In this document: positions 17,771 to 26,962 of the stretch, piece after piece
Layout: each line of letters starts with the position of its first letter
Position numbering within the stretch: the stretch's first letter is position 1
Source: Clostridium sporogenes
Lineage (GTDB): Bacteria; Bacillota; Clostridia; Clostridiales; Clostridiaceae
Direction: 5' to 3'
Assembly: GCF_001020205.1 (NCBI RefSeq)
Contig: NZ_CP011663.1
Span: forward strand, 868,001-932,000
DNA length: 64,000 bases
Position numbers and translations under genes: made by a program
The notes under the pieces: model-generated
Told to the model about the DNA's origin: nothing
The model's database searches: none
Seen by the model: the letters and a program-made list of their open reading frames with translations, nothing else

Positions 17771-17830
17771 TTTTATTACTATTTTGTAATAATTAAATTT
17801 ATAATATTGTAATAAAAGAGGTTTAATATA
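17771..17830 (+). promoter_or_regulatory. Direct TTGTAATA repeats and -10 TAATAT upstream of ABC exporter
   Basis: TTGTAATAATTAA at 17784 and a second TTGTAATA at 17807 (23 bases apart), then TAATAT at 17824 (17 bases after the second repeat). Both spacings equal those at 14881/14904/14921. The likely binder is the OmpR-type regulator encoded at 21961, by analogy with BceR/VanR-type systems controlling neighbouring ABC exporters; this is inference. Confidence 0.6.
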
Positions 17831-17878
17831 TAACTTGTAGATGACAAGTCAAATAGAAAAAGAGGAGTGGACTTATAA

Positions 17879-18571
17879 ATGGAATTATTAAAAGTTAAAG
17901 ATCTTTGCAAGAGTTACGGAAAAGGTGAAATAAAGGTAAATGCATTAAAAAATATTAATTTAACTATAAATCAAGGAGAATTTGTGGCTATAGTTGGTCC
18001 TTCAGGTTCTGGTAAAAGTACATTACTTCATCTTCTAGGGGGAGTAGATAAACCAACCTCTGGTAAAGTTGTTTTAGAAGGTACAGATATATATTCTTTA
18101 AAGGAAAATGAATTAGCTATATTAAGAAGAAGAAAAATAGGATTTATATTTCAATTTTATAATCTAATACCAGTACTTACTGCAGAAGAAAATATGGAAA
18201 TGCCAGTGCTTTTAGATAATAAAAAACCAGATAAAAAATATATGGAAGAACTTTTAGATATATTAGGATTAAGAGAAAGAAAAAATCACTTACCTTCACA
18301 ACTGTCTGGTGGACAGCAGCAAAGGGTTTCTATAGGTAGAGCCTTAGCTAATAAACCATCTATAATATTGGCAGATGAACCTACAGGTAATCTAGATTCT
18401 AAAAATTCCAAGGAAATAATAGAACTTTTAAGATATTCAGTTAAAAAATATAATCAAACCCTAGTGCTTATAACCCATGACTTAAATATAGCAAAAATGG
18501 CAGATAGAGTTATAACCATAGCAGATGGAGAAGTTAAAGGGGACGAGGTGACTAAAGTTGAAAAGCTATAG
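17879..18571 (+). CDS. MacB/LolD-type ABC transporter ATP-binding protein
   Basis: A 230-residue ATPase with Walker A GPSGSGKST, signature LSGGQQQR, Walker B IILADEPTGNLD and His switch LITHDLN. The sequence after Walker A (LLHLLGGVDKPTSGKV) and the GFIFQFYNLIPVLTAEEN Q-loop are characteristic of the MacB/LolD/BceA class that powers mechanotransmission exporters. Ribosome site AGAGGAG. It overlaps the permease gene by 14 bases, so they are coupled. With the two-component pair downstream, the unit looks like an antimicrobial-peptide sensing and resistance module. Confidence 0.93.
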   Translation: MELLKVKDLCKSYGKGEIKVNALKNINLTINQGEFVAIVGPSGSGKSTLLHLLGGVDKPTSGKVVLEGTDIYSLKENELAILRRRKIGFIFQFYNLIPVLTAEENMEMPVLLDNKKPDKKYMEELLDILGLRERKNHLPSQLSGGQQQRVSIGRALANKPSIILADEPTGNLDSKNSKEIIELLRYSVKKYNQTLVLITHDLNIAKMADRVITIADGEVKGDEVTKVEKL

Positions 18572-21254
18572 TGAAATTACAGGAAGATATTTGAGACAGA
18601 ATAAGAAAAGAACAGTGTTAACCATAGTAGGAATAATATTAGCTATATCTTTATTTTCTGGTATAGGAAATTTATTTTTTAGTATGAGAGATAATTTTAT
18701 ACAAAGAGAAAGAGAGCAGAAAGGTAACTATGAAGTAAAATATTCAGGAGTAAGTGAAAATAAAGTAAATAAATTAAAAAATAATTTTGAAATTAAGGAT
18801 TATGGTGTAAGTAAAGAAAATAATAGCTTTATTTTAAAGGATGATAAAAATGGTGAGAAAACAGGCAGCGATATTGGTAAAAATTCACCAGACAATAATC
18901 CTAAAATTCTAAATTTAGATTTTTATGACAATAGTATGTTAAATAATGTAATGACTATTGATATGAAAGAAGGAAGAAAACCCAAGGAAGCAGATGAAAT
19001 AATACTAGAAAAAAAAGCAAAGAGAAAATTAGGAAAAAAAGTAGGAGATTATATAGAAGGAATTAATATGGATTCCGAAATACTTAAAAAAGCAATAAAG
19101 GACAATCCTCAAATACTTTTTAATTCTAATGAAAAGATTAATTTACAAAAATCAGATTCAAAAGAAGTTAAAAAGTATAAAATAGTAGGATATTTTGATG
19201 TTGAAACAAGTATATCAAGCAACTTTTATGGGGCTATAGGATATTTAGATAAGAACTCCATAAAAAATGATAGTAAGTATTCTTTTTATGCAAATCTTAA
19301 AGAAAAGAAAAATAAGGTAGCCATAGGTAAAAAAGTAGGTAATACAGTAGGACTAAGTGAAAATAAAAAAGGAAGTAATGAACCAGAAGTAAGTTTTAAT
19401 GATTCTGTATTAAGACTTATGGCGGAAGGAAATAATACCATATTAAATGAGGGGACAAAGGGAGTATTTGTATTTATTGTAACCTTAATAATAGTATGTA
19501 CGGTAGCTGTTATTTATAATGCTTTTAACATTTCTGTAGCGGAGAGAATAAATCAATTTGGTATATTAAGAAGTATAGGAGCTACTCCAGCTAAAATAAG
19601 AAAACTAGTATTTAAAGAAGCTTTTATAATGAGCATTATAGCTATTCCTATAGGAATCATTTCAGGATATTTAGGAATTTATACTACAATAAAGCTTATG
19701 TCAAATTCAAAACAGTTCATATTTGAAGGTTTAAAAATAGGATTTTATAAAGAGGTTATAATTATATGTATTGTACTTACAGCTATAACTATAATATTAT
19801 CTGTATTAGGTCCAGCTATAAAAGCCTCTAGAGTAGCACCAATAGACGCTATAAGAAATTCTTCAAACCTTAAAAAAGAAAAAATAAAAAGAAGAAAAGG
19901 AAGACTTACAAAATTAATATTTGGTGTAGAAGGGGCAGTGGCATACAAAAATATAAGAAGAAATAATAAGAGATTTATAATAACAGTTTTTTCTCTTATG
20001 ATATCTTTAATAATGTTTATAATTTTCACCTCTATGGGTAAGATATCAGGAGAAGTTACTAAGCAATTTATGGATTCAATGCCTTTTGATGCTAGTATTC
20101 AATCAGATAAATCAATTGATCAAAAATTTGTATCTGAAATTAGAAGTAAAGATGGTATAAAAGAAGTATATTCTCCAAAGATTAGAAATGCTTTAGTATA
20201 TTTAGAAAAAGATATTTTAAATGAAAAATATTATGAAAAGATAAATAAAGAAATGCCTAAAAGCGAAAAAATTAAAGGAAAAGATTATGTTTGTTTAGAT
20301 AATATAGCATATTCATCTTATGATAAAGCTTCCTTTGAAGAGGCAAAAAATAATTTAGTAGAGGGAAAAATAGATATAAAAGCTTTAGATAATAATGGAG
20401 TATTGCTTATAAATAGAAATGAGATAACTAAGAAAAACGGAGGAAAAGTAATATCAGATATTACAAAATATAAGGTTGGAGATAAAATAAGAATTCCAAG
20501 AACCAAAGATAAATTTTATCCTGAAAGAGGAGAAGAAAAGAAAATTGATTTAAAAGAAGAATATAAACAAGGTATAGAAAAAGGAGATTTCATTGAATTA
20601 ACTATAGTAGGTATATTAAGCAAGGATAGTTTTAATGGAAATTTAGGTAAAGATAGTATAGGCTTAGTTTTTAGTGATAAATGTTTTGAAAATAATTTTG
20701 GCGCATTACCTATAAAATCTGTTGCTATAACTTATAAAGATAAAAAGGCTAGAGAAAAATATGAAAGTTATTTTGAAGAAAAGGCAGAAGAAGTAGAAGG
20801 AAGTTATATAGATGTTTATAATATGAACAATCGAATGGAAAGCGCTAATAAACAAGTTGCAGTATTTATGTATGGTTTTATAACTATAATAACTATAATC
20901 GGAATGGTAAATATAATAAATACTGTAACTATAGGATTACTTCTTAGAAAATCAGAATTTGCAACTTTAACAGCCATAGGAATGACAAAAGCTCAATTAA
21001 ATAAAATGGTAATGCTAGAAGGGTTACTTCATGGGGTATTTACCAGTGTATTTGGATCAATTATATCCTATGTATTATATAATTTCCTTTTAAAACAGAG
21101 CTCGGATTTTATGAGTTTTGATATTAAGTTTCCTATAGATGTATTTGCAATAGGCATTTTAGGAGTAATAGGCATAACACTTTTAGCTTCTATAATACCA
21201 CTTAGAAAACTTAAAAAAATGAGTATAGTAGAAAACATAAGAGCCAAGGAATAA
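18558..21254 (+). CDS. FtsX-like ABC permease with large extracytoplasmic domains
   Basis: An 898-residue permease starting at TTG (ribosome site GAGGTGA inside the ATPase gene). An N-terminal membrane segment (about residues 18-40) precedes a roughly 250-residue external domain, then three membrane segments (about 300-420). A second membrane segment near 475-495 precedes another external domain of about 290 residues, and three more segments close the protein. That is the two-module FtsX layout (PF02687 twice) with eight spans rather than the ten-span BceB layout. Such proteins are usually mechanotransmission exporters acting on lipids or peptides at the membrane surface. Substrate unknown. 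Confidence 0.9.
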   Translation: MKSYSEITGRYLRQNKKRTVLTIVGIILAISLFSGIGNLFFSMRDNFIQREREQKGNYEVKYSGVSENKVNKLKNNFEIKDYGVSKENNSFILKDDKNGEKTGSDIGKNSPDNNPKILNLDFYDNSMLNNVMTIDMKEGRKPKEADEIILEKKAKRKLGKKVGDYIEGINMDSEILKKAIKDNPQILFNSNEKINLQKSDSKEVKKYKIVGYFDVETSISSNFYGAIGYLDKNSIKNDSKYSFYANLKEKKNKVAIGKKVGNTVGLSENKKGSNEPEVSFNDSVLRLMAEGNNTILNEGTKGVFVFIVTLIIVCTVAVIYNAFNISVAERINQFGILRSIGATPAKIRKLVFKEAFIMSIIAIPIGIISGYLGIYTTIKLMSNSKQFIFEGLKIGFYKEVIIICIVLTAITIILSVLGPAIKASRVAPIDAIRNSSNLKKEKIKRRKGRLTKLIFGVEGAVAYKNIRRNNKRFIITVFSLMISLIMFIIFTSMGKISGEVTKQFMDSMPFDASIQSDKSIDQKFVSEIRSKDGIKEVYSPKIRNALVYLEKDILNEKYYEKINKEMPKSEKIKGKDYVCLDNIAYSSYDKASFEEAKNNLVEGKIDIKALDNNGVLLINRNEITKKNGGKVISDITKYKVGDKIRIPRTKDKFYPERGEEKKIDLKEEYKQGIEKGDFIELTIVGILSKDSFNGNLGKDSIGLVFSDKCFENNFGALPIKSVAITYKDKKAREKYESYFEEKAEEVEGSYIDVYNMNNRMESANKQVAVFMYGFITIITIIGMVNIINTVTIGLLLRKSEFATLTAIGMTKAQLNKMVMLEGLLHGVFTSVFGSIISYVLYNFLLKQSSDFMSFDIKFPIDVFAIGILGVIGITLLASIIPLRKLKKMSIVENIRAKE

Positions 21255-21261
21255 AAATATT

Positions 21262-21543
21262 AAAAGGGTGTCTTAAAGTATATCTGATTTTAACACCGTA
21301 AAGATAACAAAATATATTTATAAGCTATTAATTTTTAGAAGAAGTTTTAAATATGGCTACATTAAAATTTTTTACCCAGGAGAGGCGCCATACTTGGCCC
21401 CGCTCCTGGATTCTCATATTCTGTGAGAAATCAGATTAATTTTTAACTTGGCCCAATTAAGAAACTTTAAAGCTTATTCATATATTAATACATGTGTTTT
21501 TTATCTTTAATATATTAAAATTAAATTTATTTTTAGGTGTTAT
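21262..21543 (+). repeat. Family B palindromic repeat (MITE-like), copy 1
   Basis: Starts AGGGTGTCTTAAAG and ends TTTTTAGGTGTTATT; the ends are imperfect inverted repeats. The centre has paired blocks (CCAGGAGAGGCG / CGCTCCTGG) and the AATTAAGAA...AAAGCTTATTCATAT segment shared with copies at 28617, 43655 and 48181. This is the most diverged full copy. No coding capacity. Confidence 0.65.
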
Positions 21544-21633
21544 TATTAAAATCTTTTAGAATATAGAGAATAAAATCTTAAAAATGATAGCTAAAAGCTT
21601 AAAGTTTAATCTATAATAATGGGGGAGAAAAAT

Positions 21634-21753
21634 ATGAAAAAAGAAATAATAGAAAAAGATAAGGGAAAAAATAAAAAAGAGGATAAAAAGAATGATGATT
21701 ATATGGCCTTTCTAGGTATGATGGCAACATTGGATTTATTAGTTGTGAAGTAG
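21634..21753 (+). CDS. 39-residue charged small protein
   Basis: An ATG behind a strong ribosome site (GGGGGAG) opens a 39-codon frame: a Lys/Glu/Asp-rich first half (MKKEIIEKDKGKNKKEDKK) and a short hydrophobic second half (YMAFLGMMATLDLLVVK). A terminator begins 12 bases after the stop, which supports a real short transcript between the exporter and the regulator genes. No family recognised; it could be an amphipathic peptide linked to the exporter, but that is only proximity. Confidence 0.5.
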   Translation: MKKEIIEKDKGKNKKEDKKNDDYMAFLGMMATLDLLVVK

Positions 21754-21765
21754 GATTATAAAGAC

Positions 21766-21803
21766 TTATAGCTTATAGTAGAGCTTAAGTCTATTTTTTT
21801 ATA
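21766..21803 (+). terminator. Rho-independent terminator
   Basis: AGACTTATAGCT / AGAGCTTAAGTCT stem followed by seven T, directly behind the 39-residue ORF. Confidence 0.7.
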
Positions 21804-21960
21804 ATTTAATTATATAAAATAACATTTGAAAATTTAGATGTTTTAATAGATAAATTACTTTTCTTTTAAATAATTATAATATAAATTATAATTAAAGAAG
21901 ATACATATTAAAATTATTAACTATTAAATGTCACAACTACATTATATAAGGAGGGATTTT

Positions 21961-22674
21961 GTGACAAAAATATTATTAGTAGAAGATGATATGGCTTTAG
22001 CTATTGGAGTGGAATACACATTAAAACAAGAAAACTACCAAGTTAAAAGGGCTAAAAATTTAAAAGAGGCTAGAGACATTTTAAAAGAAGAAGAATTAGA
22101 TTTAATTTTATTAGATTTAATGTTACCAGATGGAAGCGGATATGATTTTTGTAGTGAAGTAAGAGAAGAAAGTTTAATCCCAGTAATATTTATGACTGCC
22201 TGTGATGAAGAAGCTAATGTGGTTTTAGGATTAGATATGGGAGGGGATGACTATATAACAAAACCCATTAGAATAAAAGAACTTTTATCTAGGATAAATG
22301 CGGTTCTAAGAAGAAGAACTAAAGAATCAGAATTAAAAAATAACAATATAAAAGAAGATGATATAAAAAATAATAAAATAATTTCTAAGGACATAATAAT
22401 AGAACCCTTGAAAGCAAAAGTTTTCAAAGGTGAAGAAGAAATTTTATTAACAGCAGGGGAATATAAATTACTTTTAATATTAGTAGAAAACAAGGGTAAC
22501 GTGTTATCTAGGAATGTTTTATTAGAAAAAATTTGGGATGTAGATGGAAGTTTTGTAGATGGAAACACATTAAATGTTTATATAAAAAGGTTAAGAGAAA
22601 AAATAGAAAAAGATCCTAAAAAACCTGAATATATAGAAACTGTAAGGGGTATAGGTTATAGATGGAGTGAGTAA
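21961..22674 (+). CDS. OmpR/VanR-type response regulator
   Basis: From the GTG at 21961 (ribosome site AAGGAGGG) the protein has 237 residues; the longer frame from 21928 lacks a ribosome site. Receiver domain with acidic pair EDD, phosphoacceptor Asp in ILLDLMLPDGSG, Thr switch FMTACDEE and Lys in ITKPI. The C-terminal winged helix carries ILLTAGEYKLLLILVENKGNV and VDGNTLNVYIKRLREKIE. It is followed by a histidine kinase and preceded by an ABC exporter, the standard arrangement for envelope-stress or antimicrobial-peptide sensing. The paired direct repeats upstream of 17879 and 15040 are candidate targets. Confidence 0.92.
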   Translation: MTKILLVEDDMALAIGVEYTLKQENYQVKRAKNLKEARDILKEEELDLILLDLMLPDGSGYDFCSEVREESLIPVIFMTACDEEANVVLGLDMGGDDYITKPIRIKELLSRINAVLRRRTKESELKNNNIKEDDIKNNKIISKDIIIEPLKAKVFKGEEEILLTAGEYKLLLILVENKGNVLSRNVLLEKIWDVDGSFVDGNTLNVYIKRLREKIEKDPKKPEYIETVRGIGYRWSE

Positions 22675-22845
22675 AATTCGTTTATGAGAGTGTAAAATAA
22701 TCTGTGTAAACCCCATTTGATATCTTAATTCAGTGTAAAGTAAGTTGTGGAATTTTCAGTAGATAGTTACTACATAAATATTAAAACTATAAAATATTAT
22801 ATTAAATCCTTATAAATTAATTTAGTACAACTAAGGGGGATAATT

Positions 22846-24108
22846 TTGTTAAAATATTTTAAAAATCCTGAAATTAAAGAATTAACTTTTAAATTCAGCA
22901 TAATATTTATTTTATTTGCTATATTAACTACAATTTTTATAAAAGGAGAACTTAATAAATTAAATAAAGATTACATAAATCAAAATACCTTGATAGTAGG
23001 AAATATACTATCAAACCATCCAGAACTGGAAGAAGAAATAATACTTTCTTTAAAAAATAATGAGGATGCAACATATAATGAAGAAAAAAATTATAAAATA
23101 GGAAAGAATGTTTTAGAAAAATACTCTTATGATGAAAGTCTAGAACTTTATAAAAATCCAGTATTAAAGAATTTTAGCATAAATTTTATATATAGAACTA
23201 TAATTTATTTTGGTTTAGCTATTCTTATTATATACATCATAATATATGATAAATTTAAGTATTTTTATAAAAAAGCAGAAATTTTTACTGAAGCCTCAGA
23301 AGATATAATGGAGGGACATTTTAGTAAGTTTATAGATGAAAATAAAGAAGGAGATTTTTATATTCTTTCTTCTAAATTTAATTTAATGTCAAATAGACTA
23401 GAGGAATCTTTATTAAACTTAAAAAAGGAAAAAATATTTTTAAAAAATATAATATCGGATATTTCCCATCAATTAAAAACTCCTCTATCCTCTTTAATAA
23501 TGTTTAATGAACTAATGAAGGATGAAAATATGCCAATAGAACATAGGGAAAATTTTTTAAAACTTAGTGATGAACAGTTAAAAAGAATGGAATGGCTCAT
23601 TATAAATCTTTTAAAAATAGGTAGACTAGAGGCAGGGGTAGTAGAATTTAAAAGAGAAAATAATCCCTTGTATGTGACGGTAAATAAAGCATTAGCAGGT
23701 CTTAGTGAGAAGGCTAAACAAAAATCACAACAGGTAATAGTTGATATAGATGAAGATGTATATTTTAAGCATGATATGGAATGGACAGCAGAGGCTATTT
23801 CAAATATTATAAAAAATTCTATAGAACATACAGATAATTATGGACAAATAAAGATAAGTTGTGAAGAAACACCAATATCTTTAACCATAAGTATAAAAGA
23901 TAACGGAGAAGGAATACCAGAAAAATTACAAAATAAAATATTTGAAAGATTTTATAAAGGAGAAAATTCCGTTAATCCTTCTAGTATAGGTATAGGTCTT
24001 TCTCTTACCAAATCTATAATAGAATCTCAAAACGGAAGTATAATTGTAGAAAGCGAAGAAGGAAAGGGAACGGAATTTATAATAACATTTTTAAAAACTA
24101 TAATATAA
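22846..24108 (+). CDS. Membrane sensor histidine kinase
   Basis: A 420-residue kinase starting at TTG (ribosome site AAGGGGGAT). Two membrane segments (about residues 17-34 and 117-137) bracket an external sensor of about 80 residues. A HAMP-like linker and the phosphoacceptor motif ISDISHQLKTPLSS follow. The catalytic domain has N-box ISNIIKNSIEHT, G1 DNGEGIPE and G2 IGIGLSLTKSIIE. It should phosphorylate the regulator encoded just upstream. An external domain of this size could bind a ligand directly, unlike BceS kinases whose loop is very short, although coupling to the exporter remains possible. Confidence 0.92.
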   Translation: MLKYFKNPEIKELTFKFSIIFILFAILTTIFIKGELNKLNKDYINQNTLIVGNILSNHPELEEEIILSLKNNEDATYNEEKNYKIGKNVLEKYSYDESLELYKNPVLKNFSINFIYRTIIYFGLAILIIYIIIYDKFKYFYKKAEIFTEASEDIMEGHFSKFIDENKEGDFYILSSKFNLMSNRLEESLLNLKKEKIFLKNIISDISHQLKTPLSSLIMFNELMKDENMPIEHRENFLKLSDEQLKRMEWLIINLLKIGRLEAGVVEFKRENNPLYVTVNKALAGLSEKAKQKSQQVIVDIDEDVYFKHDMEWTAEAISNIIKNSIEHTDNYGQIKISCEETPISLTISIKDNGEGIPEKLQNKIFERFYKGENSVNPSSIGIGLSLTKSIIESQNGSIIVESEEGKGTEFIITFLKTII

Positions 24109-24437
24109 ATTGTAACGATTCAGGTAATGTTTAAGGAATAAATTTACAAAATCTATTCTCCATAACTTGCAATAGGAGCTTGAAACAGGAAATTTCATTA
24201 ACAAATTCTAATCTTTTGTCCAGATAAAATTTATAAATTCTTTTATTTTAGATATTGTTAATTAAAATTACAAAATTTAATATTAAGGATGGTTCATATT
24301 TACTTAAAATTTGATAAAATATATTTAGTAGAAGATAAATATTGGATAAAGGTATTATAAAAAATATAAGAGAATAGGAAAATGAAAAAAAGTTTTAAGT
24401 ATGATCATTAACAAAATAAAAAAAGGAGGGTATTATT
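24109..24437. other. Intergenic region
   Basis: No ORF, repeat or strong hairpin recognised. A promoter for the LUD gene must lie here or upstream but no convincing hexamer pair stands out. Confidence 0.4.
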
Positions 24438-25079
24438 TTGGACAAAAATATTTTAGAGGTAAAAAAGCAAAGGATAATGAGAACTATAGAATCCTTACAG
24501 GAAAATAATATGAATGGATATTTAGTTAATGATAAGAATGAATTAATAGATAAAATAAAAGAAATAGTAAAAGAAGGATCTAAGGTTTCTTGCGGTGGTT
24601 CCATGACTTTATTTGAAACAGGAGTTATAGATCATTTAAGATCTGGAAGATATGAATTTTTAGATAGATATGAAGAAGGATTAACTCCACAGGATATAAA
24701 AAACATATTCAGAGAATCATTTTTTGCAGATGCTTATTTTGCAAGTTCCAATGCTATAACTGAAAAGGGAGAATTATATAATGTAGATGGAAATGGAAAC
24801 AGAGTTGCAGCTATGCTTTATGGACCAGATAAGGTTATTGTTATAGCTGGGGTAAACAAAATAGTTAGGGATTTAGATGAAGCTATAAAAAGAAATATAT
24901 ATATATCAGCACCGGCTAATACTAAAAGATTGCAGAGAAAGACTCCCTGTACAAAGTTAGGATACTGTATGGATTGTAAAAGTGAAGAGAGAATATGTAA
25001 TGATTATACATTAATAAAAAGACAAGGAAATAAGGATAGAATTCATGTAATATTTATAAATGAAGATTTTGGATATTAA
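24438..25079 (+). CDS. LUD-domain (LutC/DUF162-type) protein
   Basis: A 213-residue protein of the lactate-utilisation/DUF162 group: a helical N-terminus, GSKVSCGGSMTLFETGV, then DAYFASSNAITEKGELYNVDGNGNRV and a VIVIAGVNKIV segment. LUD proteins are NagB-fold and often partner with LutA/LutB in lactate oxidation, but here none is adjacent. A C-terminal Cys-rich patch (TPCTKLGYCMDCKSEERIC) might bind a metal or iron-sulfur cluster and is common in the stand-alone clostridial form. Start is TTG with AAAGGAGGG upstream. Function beyond family is unclear. Confidence 0.85.
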   Translation: MDKNILEVKKQRIMRTIESLQENNMNGYLVNDKNELIDKIKEIVKEGSKVSCGGSMTLFETGVIDHLRSGRYEFLDRYEEGLTPQDIKNIFRESFFADAYFASSNAITEKGELYNVDGNGNRVAAMLYGPDKVIVIAGVNKIVRDLDEAIKRNIYISAPANTKRLQRKTPCTKLGYCMDCKSEERICNDYTLIKRQGNKDRIHVIFINEDFGY

Positions 25080-25189
25080 GAATTTTTTACCGAAAAGACT
25101 TTATTTAAAATAAAGAAATATAATTTTTTATAGCAATTAGAATAAAAATTAATAGAAATTATTATTATAAAAATCACATAAATTAAATT

Positions 25190-25230
25190 AAGCACACCAT
25201 AGATATCATTTTTGTGGTGTGCCTAATTTA
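25190..25230. terminator. Bidirectional terminator between LUD gene and sspH
   Basis: AAGCACACCA / TGGTGTGCCT stem between two convergent genes, flanked by A-rich and T-rich runs on both sides, so it can act in either direction. Confidence 0.7.
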
Positions 25231-25255
25231 GTATAGTTAGTATAGATTAAAAATT

Positions 25256-25444
25256 TTAATGATTTATAACACCGCTATCTCTTATGTCATTAAGAGGAGC
25301 CATTATAGTTGTACCGTTATTTAAACTTTCCACTGTAGCCATTTTAGAATATTCATCTACGGATCTTATAATTACAGGTTCACCTTTACAATAAACATCT
25401 GTTTCCCTAGAATTAATTAACTGAGAAGCTCTACTTGCGTCCAT
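25256..25444 (-). CDS. sspH: Small acid-soluble spore protein, H type
   Basis: A 62-residue protein matching the SspH family (PF08141): MDASRASQLINS at the start, then a GEPVIIRSVDE strand and a VESLNNGTTIMAPLNDI end. These proteins are made in the forespore and stored in the spore core; the H type is minor compared with alpha/beta SASPs. The ATG at 25444 is preferred, eight bases after AAAGGAG, over an in-frame GTG at 25453 that overlaps the ribosome site. It should be under sigma-G control, though I did not identify the promoter with confidence. Confidence 0.88.
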   Translation of the reverse strand: MDASRASQLINSRETDVYCKGEPVIIRSVDEYSKMATVESLNNGTTIMAPLNDIRDSGVINH

Positions 25445-25575
25445 TTTATTCACTCCTTTAGCACTAATTTTTCTATTGTCCTTTATTAGTTTTTACATTT
25501 CTATATAAAATATGTAGACATTATATTTGTATTTCTGTATAATGTGTTTAGACAATTTAATTTTGAAATTTTAAA

Positions 25576-25680
25576 GTAACAGAGTAGGTAATTACACGTT
25601 AAGGTTTAGAGGACGGGAAGTTGTCTCTAAAAGAAAAATCTTTAAAAGATTTGCGATGTATTACCGCATTCCGCTGTTAC
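25576..25680 (+). promoter_or_regulatory. Tetrahydrofolate (THF) riboswitch
   Basis: P1 is GTAACAG (25576-25582) with CTGTTAC (25674-25680). Inside are the conserved AGAGTAGGTAATT, CACGTTAAGG, GGACGGGAAGTTG and CGATGTATTACCGCATTCCGC blocks of the folT-type THF aptamer. It precedes a folate transporter gene, and a terminator follows, so high THF should stop transcription. The identification is from the conserved blocks and gene context. Confidence 0.9.
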
Positions 25681-25696
25681 ATTAGAGAGTTATGTT

Positions 25697-25752
25697 CAAA
25701 ACACTTATTTTTCTCTTTAGTGTAATCTAGTGGAGAAATAAGTGTTTTTTTA
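25697..25752 (+). terminator. Riboswitch expression-platform terminator
   Basis: AAACACTTATTTTTCTC pairs with GAGAAATAAGTGTTT, followed by a T run, between the THF aptamer and the folT ribosome site. Confidence 0.85.
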
Positions 25753-25771
25753 TTTTAAAAGGGGGAGGAAA

Positions 25772-26554
25772 ATGAAAAAAGAAATTCAAGTTAAAACAAT
25801 GGTACTATGTGGACTTTTTATAGCAGCAGCTATAATATTAAGATTTTTTAGCATAATGGTTCCAATTGCTGGAGCTGGAGCCATGAGGATAAGTTTTGCT
25901 GGAATATTTATTAAAATGCCAGCACTACTTTTTGGTGGAGCTATAGGAGGCATAGTTTCTGGGGTAGTAGATATATTAGCCTATATAATAAAACCTATGG
26001 GAGCATATATTCCTTTTCTAACATTGACTGGCATATTAAGTGGTATACTTACAGGGGTAATATGGTTTAAAGTGAAAGAGGTTAATATAGATAAAATAGA
26101 AAAATATTATCCAATATTTTTTATGGTTTTAGGTTCGTTAGCTGGAGCTATTCATTTAATGGTATTACTATCAGACAAAGCATTTTCTTTTAAAATAATG
26201 AATATATTAGGGAAAAAATATATATTTATTTTATCAGCTATAGAAATAATAACTATATTTGCTCTAATAGTATTTATAATAAATATTAAATTAAAAAATA
26301 ATGAAACTATTAAGCATATATATGAGGATTACATGAAAATGATTTTAGCCATAGGTATACCAGGAATAATAGTATGTACACTAAATACCTATATACTATT
26401 AATATTTATACCAGGACTTCAGGGGAAAAGTTTCATGTTTCTATGGATACCAAGAATTGTAGAAGAAGTATTTATGATAGTATTTGAATCCTATGCAGTA
26501 TCATTACTATTAAGGGTATATGAATCAGTAGTGTTAAAAATAAGTAATCAATAA
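25772..26554 (+). CDS. folT: Folate ECF transporter S component
   Basis: About 260 residues, six or seven hydrophobic segments. The N-terminus (KTMVLCGLFIAAAIILRFF, then RISFAGIFIKMPALLFGG) is typical of FolT, the membrane subunit that binds folate and docks on the shared EcfAA'T module, which is not in this window. FolT is usually shorter (about 170-180 residues); the extra length here comes from an additional loop and C-terminal hydrophobic segments, so a fused or extended form is possible. The ATG at 25772 has GGGGGAGG immediately upstream. Regulation by the THF riboswitch fits folate uptake. Confidence 0.85.
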   Translation: MKKEIQVKTMVLCGLFIAAAIILRFFSIMVPIAGAGAMRISFAGIFIKMPALLFGGAIGGIVSGVVDILAYIIKPMGAYIPFLTLTGILSGILTGVIWFKVKEVNIDKIEKYYPIFFMVLGSLAGAIHLMVLLSDKAFSFKIMNILGKKYIFILSAIEIITIFALIVFIINIKLKNNETIKHIYEDYMKMILAIGIPGIIVCTLNTYILLIFIPGLQGKSFMFLWIPRIVEEVFMIVFESYAVSLLLRVYESVVLKISNQ

Positions 26555-26589
26555 TAAGGAAATTACAACTTAAAAGTAATTTTACCTTA

Positions 26590-26786
26590 CAGCCTATTAA
26601 GAAGGGATATGTGTCTAGAACGGTAGCTCAATTCGCTGATTCTAATTTGTTTTTTTATAAAATATATTGAAAAAAATGAAAACTCACTGACCGCTCAAAC
26701 AATCATTTTTTCTTAATATATTTTCAAAAAACAAATAAGAATCTTTAAGCTTTTTCGAATGCCTTTTACGCCACATATCTCTCTTC
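26590..26786 (+). repeat. Family C palindromic repeat, copy 1
   Basis: Begins AGCCTATTAAGAAGGGATATGTG and ends CCACATATCTCTCTT. The internal segments (TTTATAAAATATATTG, GACCGCTCAAACAATCA, CGAATGCCTTTTACG) recur at 37537-37745 in reverse orientation and at 58905-59112. Two nested stem regions give a long imperfect hairpin. Non-coding. Confidence 0.7.
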
Positions 26787-26820
26787 TCTAGAAGTATTTC
26801 TTGTTTTAATACCTTACTAA
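26786..26820 (+). repeat. Family D repeat, right-end fragment
   Basis: CTCTAGAAGTATTTCTTG followed by TTTTAATACC matches the right end of family D copies at 36795 and 58597. It abuts a family C copy directly, so C probably inserted into, or recombined with, a D element. Confidence 0.6.
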
Positions 26821-26962
26821 TTTAATATCCGTATAAATACTATGTAAGACAACATAAAATATTAAAGATGTATTTTTGTAATTTTATATTTTTATGTAAA
26901 CAACATATAATTAAAAATTATAATTAAATTTTCACTATATATTCATTGTACAAAGAAGGTGA

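Noticed and set aside
22675..22845. IS end-like TGTGTAAA and AGTGTAAA repeats between regulator and kinase genes
   Set aside because: Only two short matches with no transposase or longer symmetry; likely chance in AT-rich DNA.
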